From: an uncultured Rhodobacter sp.
GTDB taxonomy: Bacteria; Pseudomonadota; Alphaproteobacteria; Rhodobacterales; Rhodobacteraceae
Assembly (NCBI GenBank): GCA_937901435.1
Contig: CALGTJ010000700.1
Coordinates: 1 to 6,129 of the forward strand
Length of the DNA stretch: 6,129 nucleotides
Reading direction: 5' to 3'
Below, piece by piece: positions 1 through 4,289 of this stretch; positions within the stretch are counted from its first letter, which is position 1; each line of letters starts with the position of its first letter. Under the pieces are notes generated by a model. That model searched no databases. It saw nothing but the letters and a program-made list of their open reading frames with translations, and was not told where the DNA came from. Both the position numbers and the translations under genes were made by a program.

Positions 1-727
1 TGCCGAAACGGTCCACAACCCGCACGCGGGTGATGGCGTGGCGCCCGCCCTGAAACAGAACCGCCTGTTTTTGACGGTCGGTCTTATGGCGGGCCAGTTG
101 CGTTGTGATGCGCAGGACGTTGGAGTCCTCAAAATGGGTGCCCTTTACCCCATGAAGGCGCGGATCGGCCGCGTCTGGCACGCCATACGCGACGGCCAAA
201 TAGAGGCGTTCGACCGTGTGCGCCTCAAATTGCGCGGCAAGCCCGTGATGGGCGCGGTCGGACTTGGCAACGACCAGTAACCCGCTGGTATCCTTGTCGA
301 TACGATGCACGATGCCGGGCCGTTTCGCGCCCCCCACCCCAGACAAAGTATCCCCGCAATGAGCCAAAAGCGCATTTACCAGTGTGCCAGAGGGCGTGCC
401 GGGCGCGGGATGCACCACCATGCCAGCCGGTTTGTTGATCACGATCAGGTCGTCATCCTCGAACACCACGTCCAGCGGGATGTCTTCTGGCAGCATATGG
501 GTTTCGGCGGCCTCGGGCAGGACCAGTTCGAACACGTCGCCCTCTGCCACCTTGGCCTTTCCGTCGGTCACGGGTTCGCCATTGCGCGACACAGCGCCCT
601 CGGCGATCAGCTTGGTCAGGCGCGAGCGGCTGAGGCTGGCGGCCTCTGGCACGTCGCGCGCCAATGCTTTATCCAGACGCGCAGGCGGGTTGGCCTCTAT
701 TTCAACGATCAGACGAGAGGATGACAT
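1..727 (-). CDS. RluA/RluD-family rRNA pseudouridine synthase (N-terminal part, cut by the window edge)
   Basis: Reading the minus strand from the ATG at 727-725 gives 242 uninterrupted codons to the left edge, so the C-terminus is missing. Residues about 17-78 look like an S4 RNA-binding domain, followed by the catalytic domain opening with VVFEDDDLIVINKPAGMVVH (about 87-106). The RluA-family signature HRIDKDTSG is at 141-149; Asp144 is the expected catalytic aspartate. A further conserved stretch HKTDRQKQAV is at 214-223. The family isomerises specific uridines in rRNA or tRNA; the S4 plus RluA order is that of RluD/RluC-type enzymes acting on 23S rRNA, but the exact target site cannot be read here. 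An AGGAA Shine-Dalgarno lies 8 nt upstream of the ATG, inside the divergent gene. The start codon overlaps the ATG of that gene by two bases. The family assignment is very secure; the rRNA specificity is inferred. Confidence 0.95.
   Translation of the reverse strand, partial: MSSSRLIVEIEANPPARLDKALARDVPEAASLSRSRLTKLIAEGAVSRNGEPVTDGKAKVAEGDVFELVLPEAAETHMLPEDIPLDVVFEDDDLIVINKPAGMVVHPAPGTPSGTLVNALLAHCGDTLSGVGGAKRPGIVHRIDKDTSGLLVVAKSDRAHHGLAAQFEAHTVERLYLAVAYGVPDAADPRLHGVKGTHFEDSNVLRITTQLARHKTDRQKQAVLFQGGRHAITRVRVVDRFG
715..720 (+). promoter_or_regulatory. Ribosome binding site of the DUF6476-like gene, inside the pseudouridine synthase CDS
   Basis: GAGAGG sits 5 nt before the ATG at 726 and supports that start over longer in-frame extensions upstream, which would be antisense to the pseudouridine synthase. 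It overlaps the first codons of the minus-strand gene. Confidence 0.65.
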
Positions 728-1028
728 GGGCGAGGTTCCTGAGGGCGAATTGCCCGGATCGTTGAAGCTGCTGAAAGGGCTCGTCACGGTGCTGACGGCG
801 GTGATGATCGTCGGCTTCATAGTGCTGATAGCGGTATTTGTCACCCGCTTCCCGCGTGCGGCGACGCTAAGCCTGCCAGAGCAGATCACCCTGCCGGAGG
901 GCGCTGTGGCAACGGCCTATACGCAAGGGCCGGATTGGTATGCTGTGGTCACGGACAGTCAGAGCATCCTGATTTTCAACCGGGATGGCAGCCTGCGCCA
1001 GCAGATCGAGATTTTGCCAGCGCAGTGA
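726..1028 (+). CDS. Small single-pass membrane protein, DUF6476-like
   Basis: This is a 100-residue protein starting MGEVPEGELPG. A single hydrophobic segment spans about residues 18-40 (LVTVLTAVMIVGFIVLIAVF region), followed by RFPR and a soluble domain of about 55 residues with LPEGAVATAYTQGPDWYAVV and a C-terminal ILIFNRDGSLRQQIEI stretch. The soluble part looks like a small beta-rich fold. Basic residues flank both sides of the membrane segment (Lys14/Lys17 and Arg41/Arg44), so topology cannot be decided from charge. The protein resembles the uncharacterised DUF6476 family which, from memory, sits beside RluA-type synthases in Rhodobacterales. The reading frame stays open upstream to 384, but that part is antisense to the synthase and has no supporting Shine-Dalgarno; the GAGAGG 5 nt before 726 picks this start. 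It converges on phaR with only 24 bp between stop codons and no clear terminator. Function is unknown. Confidence 0.85.
   Translation: MGEVPEGELPGSLKLLKGLVTVLTAVMIVGFIVLIAVFVTRFPRAATLSLPEQITLPEGAVATAYTQGPDWYAVVTDSQSILIFNRDGSLRQQIEILPAQ
736..740 (-). promoter_or_regulatory. Ribosome binding site of the pseudouridine synthase gene, inside the neighbouring CDS
   Basis: The minus strand reads AGGAA here, 8 nt before the ATG at 727. It lies within codons 4-5 of the divergent small membrane protein gene, so these codons are constrained by two functions. Confidence 0.6.
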
Positions 1029-1052
1029 GGATCGCGTACAGGTCGCCGCAGT

Positions 1053-1613
1053 TTACTTGCCCAATTTGGACAGCTTGTCCTGAAGATCCGCCAATTGCTT
1101 TTTGATTTCGTCCAGCCCGTCAGAATTAGAACCAGACCCCGACGCTTTTGTCTCTGACGGATCCGCCATTTTCGCATCCATCGTCCAGCCGCCCGTCATC
1201 GCCTTCATAAAAGCCTCTTGCTGGGCTTTCATCGCCTCGAACCCCGGCATCGCCGTCATTGGATTCGAGAAATTATCCAACATTTTGGACTGGCCGTTGC
1301 GGAGCATTTCAAAAGACGCAGACAGGAATTGCGGTACGACCGACTGCACCTCTGTGCTATAACTGCGCACCAGATCGGTCAGCACATTGATCGGCAGAAC
1401 ATTCTGCCCGGTGCTTTCGTGGTCCGCAATGATTTGCAGCAGATACTGGCGGGTCAGATCGTCGCCGGATTTAAGGTCAATAATCTGCACCTCTCGTCCG
1501 GCCCGAATGAACGTGGCGATATCATCAAGCGTGACGTAATCGCTTGTTTCCGTGTTATAAAGTCGGCGGCTTGCATATCGTTTGATTAACAAAGGCGCTG
1601 TCGAGTCGGCCAT
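1053..1613 (-). CDS. phaR: PhaR, PHA-responsive transcriptional repressor
   Basis: This 186-residue protein starts MADSTAPLLIKRYASRRLYN. Residues about 9-70 match the PHB accumulation regulator DNA-binding domain (PHB_acc_N), with its hallmark KRYASRRLYNTETSDYVTLDD at 11-31. Residues about 72-115 match the second PHB_acc region (VLTDLVRSYSTEVQSVVPQF). The C-terminus (167-184) is a short amphipathic coiled coil with Leu/Ile at 167, 170, 174, 177, 181 and 184. Residues 154-166 are a Ser/Gly-rich linker. In Paracoccus and Rhodobacter, PhaR represses phasin and other pha genes and is released by binding nascent PHA granules. A longer reading frame begins at 1667, but its 18 extra residues are unlike the family, and GGGAGGGG lies 6 nt before the ATG at 1613, so the internal start is chosen. 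A putative PhaR site 41-51 nt upstream of the start suggests autoregulation. It is separated from phaP by a terminator, so it probably has its own promoter, although no convincing -35/-10 pair was found. Confidence 0.96.
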   Translation of the reverse strand: MADSTAPLLIKRYASRRLYNTETSDYVTLDDIATFIRAGREVQIIDLKSGDDLTRQYLLQIIADHESTGQNVLPINVLTDLVRSYSTEVQSVVPQFLSASFEMLRNGQSKMLDNFSNPMTAMPGFEAMKAQQEAFMKAMTGGWTMDAKMADPSETKASGSGSNSDGLDEIKKQLADLQDKLSKLGK

Positions 1614-1619
1614 ATAGGT

Positions 1620-1627
1620 CCCCTCCC
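1620..1627 (-). promoter_or_regulatory. Strong Shine-Dalgarno of phaR
   Basis: The minus strand reads GGGAGGGG, 6 nt before the ATG at 1613. It decides the phaR start against the in-frame ATG at 1667, which lies at the edge of the upstream terminator and would place the putative operator inside the coding sequence. Confidence 0.8.
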
Positions 1628-1653
1628 ATTTGGCAGTGCAGAGAAAAACCCTA

Positions 1654-1664
1654 CTGCGATGCGG
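1654..1664. promoter_or_regulatory. Putative PhaR operator upstream of phaR (autoregulation)
   Basis: CTGC-GAT-GCGG is a one-mismatch version of the CTGC-N3-GCAG dyad described for PhaR of Paracoccus/Rhodobacter. It lies between the phaP terminator (ends at 1668) and the phaR Shine-Dalgarno (1620-1627), where a phaR promoter is expected. A weaker TGC-rich element (minus strand CTGCACTGCC, about 1632-1641) lies closer to the gene. Binding is inferred from motif similarity only. Confidence 0.5.
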
Positions 1665-1667
1665 CAC

Positions 1668-1697
1668 AAAAAGAAAGGGCGGCCGTAAGGGCCGCCC
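1668..1697 (-). terminator. Rho-independent terminator of phaP
   Basis: A perfect 8-bp GC-only stem (GGGCGGCC at 1677-1684 with GGCCGCCC at 1690-1697) encloses a 5-nt loop. On the minus strand it is followed directly by TTTCTTTTT (1676-1668). It lies 48 nt beyond the phaP stop codon and before phaR, so most phasin transcripts should end here and not run into phaR. Confidence 0.88.
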
Positions 1698-1744
1698 GAA
1701 ACCATTGACCGACGGGGAGGGCGTCGGCGGTCTGGTCTTTTCTC

Positions 1745-2197
1745 TTACTTCGCGACGGTGGTCGCTTTTTTCGCAGCAGCCGTCACTTCGTCAGTGGCTT
1801 TTTTGACAGCGGCGGTTGCGTCCTCGGACATGTCCTTGCCAGCGGCCAGCATCAGCTCGACTGTTTCCATCTGCACTTTTTTCGCAACTTCAGCGAAAGC
1901 AGCCATGGATTCTGCGGTCATCTCTGCCTGAGCCGATGCGAAATCGGTCATGGCTTTGGTGTAATCGGCTGGATCGTCCTTCAGAGCGGTGAAGGCGGAC
2001 AGTTTGGACAGAGTGTCTTTGGTCCACTTTGTGGAGATCTCTGTCGACTTGTCGGCAGCAGTCAGAGCAACGGCGGACATTTTGTCGGACAGGGTTGCCT
2101 GAGTTTTGAATGCGTCTTGCATTGCAGACATATCCACAGGAAATGCGCCCATCATGTCTTTCATGATCTTTGTGTAGTCTTGTGTCTTAGCAGCCAT
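1745..2197 (-). CDS. phaP: PhaP, phasin (PHA granule-coating protein)
   Basis: This 150-residue protein starts MAAKTQDYTKIMKDMMGAFP. It is almost entirely predicted helix: rich in Ala, Lys, Thr, Met and Asp/Glu, with no Cys, one Trp (Trp58) and only two Pro (20, 76). Amphipathic helices cover about 21-70 and 77-120. The C-terminal tail (about 128-150) is Ala/Lys-rich with AVKKAT and AAKKAT repeats, as in many phasins. Phasins coat the polymer surface, limit granule fusion and are usually made in large amounts when PHA accumulates. Sequence style, length and position between phaC and phaR support a phasin family (PhaP) call. The reading frame extends 8 codons further up to 2221, but AGGAGAG lies 6 nt before the ATG at 2197, so that start is used. 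Transcription probably starts in the 199-bp region behind phaC, where PhaR-like sites cluster, and ends at the terminator at 1668-1697. Confidence 0.93.
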   Translation of the reverse strand: MAAKTQDYTKIMKDMMGAFPVDMSAMQDAFKTQATLSDKMSAVALTAADKSTEISTKWTKDTLSKLSAFTALKDDPADYTKAMTDFASAQAEMTAESMAAFAEVAKKVQMETVELMLAAGKDMSEDATAAVKKATDEVTAAAKKATTVAK

Positions 2198-2203
2198 GAT
2201 ACT

Positions 2204-2210
2204 CTCTCCT
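2204..2210 (-). promoter_or_regulatory. Strong Shine-Dalgarno of phaP
   Basis: The minus strand reads AGGAGAG, 6 nt before the ATG at 2197. It supports this start and a high translation rate, as expected for an abundant granule coat protein. Confidence 0.85.
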
Positions 2211-2276
2211 ATGTGCGGCAAAACCCGCTTTGCTTTAAATAATGGTCGGGCAGAACATTCCGCCTTCGCGTCTTCT

Positions 2277-2310
2277 GCAGCAACGATACGAGGTGCTACG
2301 TGGTTGCTGC
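2277..2310. repeat. 8-bp perfect inverted repeat in the phaP leader
   Basis: GCAGCAAC (2277-2284) and GTTGCTGC (2303-2310) are exact reverse complements separated by 18 bp. The arms contain the TTGCTGC half of the TGC-rich motif found elsewhere in this region. With the putative phaP promoter at 2321-2349, this segment would lie in the early transcribed leader. It could be a paired PhaR-type half-site or an RNA hairpin with a large loop; the sequence does not decide. Confidence 0.4.
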
Positions 2311-2318
2311 GTCTGCAA
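2307..2318. promoter_or_regulatory. Putative PhaR site, N4 variant, downstream of the phaP promoter
   Basis: CTGC-GTCT-GCAA is a four-base-spacer variant of the PhaR-type dyad, within the wider GTTGC-N7-GCAAC palindrome at 2303-2319. The same arrangement, CTGC-N4-GCAA, recurs on the minus strand in the phaC-phaZ gap. It lies about where phaP transcription would start. Confidence 0.35.
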
Positions 2319-2320
2319 CC

Positions 2321-2349
2321 TAATTAGATGCTGCATCGCGGCATTGCAA
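2321..2349 (-). promoter_or_regulatory. Candidate phaP promoter
   Basis: On the minus strand, TTGCAA (2349-2344) resembles a -35 element. The -10 is either TCTAAT (2328-2323, 15-bp spacer, five of six matches to TATAAT) or TAATTA (2326-2321, 17-bp spacer, weaker match). The implied leader is about 120 nt. A near-match PhaR site occupies the spacer, which fits repression by blocking RNA polymerase. The element is AT-rich against a GC-rich background. No transcript start data support it. Confidence 0.4.
2331..2341. promoter_or_regulatory. Putative PhaR operator within the phaP promoter
   Basis: CTGC-ATC-GCGG differs by one base from the CTGC-N3-GCAG dyad and is the exact reverse-strand counterpart in type of the site upstream of phaR (CTGC-GAT-GCGG). 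It falls between the candidate -35 and -10 of phaP. Its centre is 27 bp from the perfect site at 2358-2368. Confidence 0.55.
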
Positions 2350-2357
2350 GAGAAATA

Positions 2358-2368
2358 CTGCATCGCAG
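2358..2368. promoter_or_regulatory. Putative PhaR operator, perfect dyad, upstream of phaP
   Basis: CTGC-ATC-GCAG matches the CTGC-N3-GCAG consensus exactly and is flanked by AT-rich sequence (TA before, CATAAATAATT after). It begins 28 bp past the phaC stop codon and lies just upstream of the candidate phaP -35. As the best match in the window it is the likeliest primary PhaR binding site. Confidence 0.62.
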
Positions 2369-2396
2369 CATAAATAATTTTAACGGCACCGTTTCC

Positions 2397-4190
2397 CTAG
2401 GAGGCCTTGCCAGCAAGCACGTAGCTGCCCGGCGCATCACCAAGCAGGGCACGCCCGGAAGCCCCGGGAATCCTTGCAGGAACCTGTTTGCCAGACCGAC
2501 TGGCCAGCCACTCGCCCCAGCGTGGCCACCAGCTGCCTTCGTGAAAATCAGCCCCTGCCAGCCAGTCATCCGCCACAAGTTTCATGTCAGGATTGGTGTA
2601 ATGCCCGTATTTTTTCTTGCTCGGAGGGTTGATGATTCCCGCGATATGGCCGGATTGAGACATGATAAACGTCTTTGACGTACTGCCCATCTGGCGAATC
2701 CCGGCATAACTCGCCTTCCATGCGGCGATGTGGTCGGTTTCACAGGCAATCGCACAAAGCGGCACGCGCACATCCTTCAACGACAGCGTCTCGCCCAAAA
2801 TTTCGATCTCTCCCTTGGCGAAACGGTCGCCCTGGCACAGCCAGCGCAAGTAGTCCACAGCCATGCGCGACGGCAGATTGGTGCTGTCGCCATTCCAATA
2901 CAGCAAATCAAAGGCAGGTGGTGCCTGCCCCATCATGTAGCTGCGAATCGCCGGGCCGTAGATCAGGTCGTTCGAACGCAGGAAGGAAAAGGTGCGCGAC
3001 ATGTAAAACGAATCAAGCACACCGCTCTTGACGCATTCTTCCTCGATCCCGTCGACGAAATCATCTGTCAGGAAGGGCGCGAATTCACCCTGATCGGAAA
3101 AATCTGTCATCGTGGTAAAGAACGTGGCGGATTTGATCGATTTGTCCTTTTTCTTATGCAGATAAGACAGGGTCATCGACAAGGTTGTTCCGGCAATACA
3201 ATAGCCTACGGTGTTGATCTGGTCCTCGCCCGTGATCTGTTTGACCTCATCAATCGCAGTCAGATACCCCTCTTCCACATAGGTCTCTAGCCCCACATCG
3301 CTATAGCTGACATCCGGGTTGATCCAACTCACCACGAACAGGGTAACCCCCTGATCCACAACCCATTTTATCAAGGAATTCTGAGCCTTCAGGTCCATGA
3401 TGTAGAATTTGTTGATCCACGGCGGGAAAATCAGCAGCGGCGTTTTGTACACAGTTTCAGTGGTTGGCGTATATTGGATCAGTTCGAACATGCGGTTGCG
3501 AAACACCACTTTGCCGGGCGTCGTTGCGATATTCTCGCCGATTTTAAAGGCGTGTTTGTCGGCCAGCGTGACCTGAATATCGCCCTCATTCGCCTCGATA
3601 TCGCTGACAAGGTTTTCAAGCCCGTCCACCAGCGATTGTCCCTCTGTTTCGACCGCCCGCGCCAGCGCCTCTGGGTTGGTGCCCAGAAAGTTCGTCGGGG
3701 AAAACATATCGGTGATCTGACGGGTGAAATATTCCACGCGCTTCTTGTCGTTTTCATCCATGCCGTCAATGTTTGTGACTGCATTTTCAATAGCTTCTGA
3801 ATTAAGAAAATACTGTTGCTTGATAAAATTGAAATAGGGATGGGTCTGCCAAAGCGGGTTGGAAAAGCGGCGATCCTCTATGGTCGCGGGCAGATCTGTC
3901 GCCGGCTTGCCCGATACAATCGCCTTTTGCGCGTCAACATAATGCTGCAAGGATTGCGCCCAATACGACACCTGATGCTCGATCATCTTGGACGGATCGG
4001 CCATCATTTGCGAGACATAGGCGGTCGCAGCCTTCATGTACAAATCACTTGCTGGCCCCTGAAGGCTGGGGTCAACCTTTCGTTTATTGGTCAGCGCTAC
4101 AACCAGACGTTGAGATAGCTCTTCGACCTTCGCCATATTGGCCTTCATTAGCTCTGAATTCGGCTCTTGGTCGTTTTCATTGGTTGTCAT
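2397..4190 (-). CDS. phaC: PhaC, poly(3-hydroxyalkanoate) synthase (class I type)
   Basis: The 597-residue enzyme polymerises (R)-3-hydroxyacyl-CoA, typically 3-hydroxybutyryl-CoA, into PHA on the granule surface. Residues about 105-275 match the PhaC N-terminal domain (RRFSNPLWQTHPYFNFIKQ, then FELIQYTPTTETVYKTPLLI and FPPWINKFYIMDL); about 276-545 form the alpha/beta-hydrolase domain. The lipase-like box is GYCIAG (329-334) with nucleophile Cys331. Asp486 in ETDHIAAW and His515 in SGHIAG complete the triad, with spacings like those of the Cupriavidus necator enzyme (Cys319, Asp480, His508). A conserved Trp lies at 432 (YWNGD). The box has Ala where many class I enzymes have Gly. Full length and the absence of a PhaE/PhaR-subunit partner gene nearby fit class I. 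The start has only a weak GGAA Shine-Dalgarno 8 nt upstream; Met15 or Met19 are less likely alternatives. No clear terminator follows, so some transcripts may continue into phaP. Confidence 0.98.
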   Translation of the reverse strand: MTTNENDQEPNSELMKANMAKVEELSQRLVVALTNKRKVDPSLQGPASDLYMKAATAYVSQMMADPSKMIEHQVSYWAQSLQHYVDAQKAIVSGKPATDLPATIEDRRFSNPLWQTHPYFNFIKQQYFLNSEAIENAVTNIDGMDENDKKRVEYFTRQITDMFSPTNFLGTNPEALARAVETEGQSLVDGLENLVSDIEANEGDIQVTLADKHAFKIGENIATTPGKVVFRNRMFELIQYTPTTETVYKTPLLIFPPWINKFYIMDLKAQNSLIKWVVDQGVTLFVVSWINPDVSYSDVGLETYVEEGYLTAIDEVKQITGEDQINTVGYCIAGTTLSMTLSYLHKKKDKSIKSATFFTTMTDFSDQGEFAPFLTDDFVDGIEEECVKSGVLDSFYMSRTFSFLRSNDLIYGPAIRSYMMGQAPPAFDLLYWNGDSTNLPSRMAVDYLRWLCQGDRFAKGEIEILGETLSLKDVRVPLCAIACETDHIAAWKASYAGIRQMGSTSKTFIMSQSGHIAGIINPPSKKKYGHYTNPDMKLVADDWLAGADFHEGSWWPRWGEWLASRSGKQVPARIPGASGRALLGDAPGSYVLAGKAS

Positions 4191-4209
4191 TATTAATTTT
4201 CCGGTTACT

Positions 4210-4221
4210 TTGCAGGTGCAG
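4210..4221. promoter_or_regulatory. Putative PhaR site, N4 variant, in the phaC-phaZ intergenic region
   Basis: The minus strand reads CTGC-ACCT-GCAA, within TGCTGC-N3-TGCAA, the same arrangement as the site at 2307-2318. It overlaps the candidate phaC -10/start region and lies 20-31 nt upstream of the phaC ATG, so occupancy would be expected to block phaC. It matches the N4-spaced variant rather than the perfect N3 dyad, so it is a weaker call. Confidence 0.38.
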
Positions 4222-4247
4222 CATAACGTTGCCTCGGCCGAGGTAAA
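4220..4247 (-). promoter_or_regulatory. Candidate phaC promoter
   Basis: On the minus strand TTTACC (4247-4242) and TATGCT (4225-4220) are separated by 16 bp, each with four of six consensus matches. This would start transcription about 20-25 nt before the phaC ATG. The spacer contains most of the 12-bp palindrome. No comparably good promoter for phaZ was seen in the opposite direction. Confidence 0.3.
4232..4243. repeat. Perfect 12-bp palindrome between phaC and phaZ
   Basis: CCTCGGCCGAGG is its own reverse complement and lies near the middle of the 99-bp divergent region, 42 bp from the phaC ATG and 46 bp from the phaZ ATG. It is unlike the TGC-rich PhaR-type sites. It could be an operator for another regulator serving both genes, or a chance GC-rich palindrome. 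Confidence 0.45.
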
Positions 4248-4276
4248 AGGTGATGTTTATGTCCAAACTCTGAACC

Positions 4277-4281
4277 GAGGA
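4277..4281 (+). promoter_or_regulatory. Ribosome binding site of phaZ
   Basis: GAGGA lies 8 nt before the ATG at 4290. The next in-frame ATG at 4299 would be 17 nt away, too far, so the first ATG is the start. Confidence 0.75.
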
Positions 4282-4289
4282 CGATACTC

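Noticed and set aside
384..725. The plus-strand frame of the DUF6476-like gene stays open upstream to an ATG at 384, giving a 214-residue protein.
   Set aside because: The upstream part is antisense to the clearly real pseudouridine synthase, looks like low-complexity shadow translation, and a Shine-Dalgarno is correctly placed for the ATG at 726.
1029..1052. The 24-bp convergent gap between the DUF6476-like gene and phaR, inspected for a bidirectional terminator.
   Set aside because: No stem of meaningful length and no T-tract is present.
1614..1667. An 18-codon N-terminal extension of PhaR from an ATG at 1667.
   Set aside because: The extra residues do not resemble the family, the ATG abuts the terminator T-tract, and the strong GGGAGGGG is placed for the ATG at 1613.
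1707..1732. A second imperfect hairpin (CCGAC/GTCGG, 5 bp) between the phaP stop and the main terminator.
   Set aside because: The stem is short with a 9-nt loop and is not followed by a T-tract on the phaP strand; the neighbouring 8-bp stem explains termination better.
2218..2233. A small hairpin GCAAA/TTTGC (6-nt loop) just upstream of the phaP Shine-Dalgarno, considered as a translational control element.
   Set aside because: The stem has only 5 weak pairs and does not cover the Shine-Dalgarno; it is easily expected by chance.
2382..2393. AACGGCACCGTT just after the phaC stop, considered as a phaC terminator.
   Set aside because: The arms are nearly contiguous, leaving only a 4-bp usable stem, and no T-run follows on the minus strand.
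2730..3290. A long plus-strand open frame antisense to phaC, considered as an overlapping gene.
   Set aside because: It has no Shine-Dalgarno and no recognisable domain, and such antisense frames are common in GC-rich alphaproteobacterial genes; phaC is certain on the other strand.
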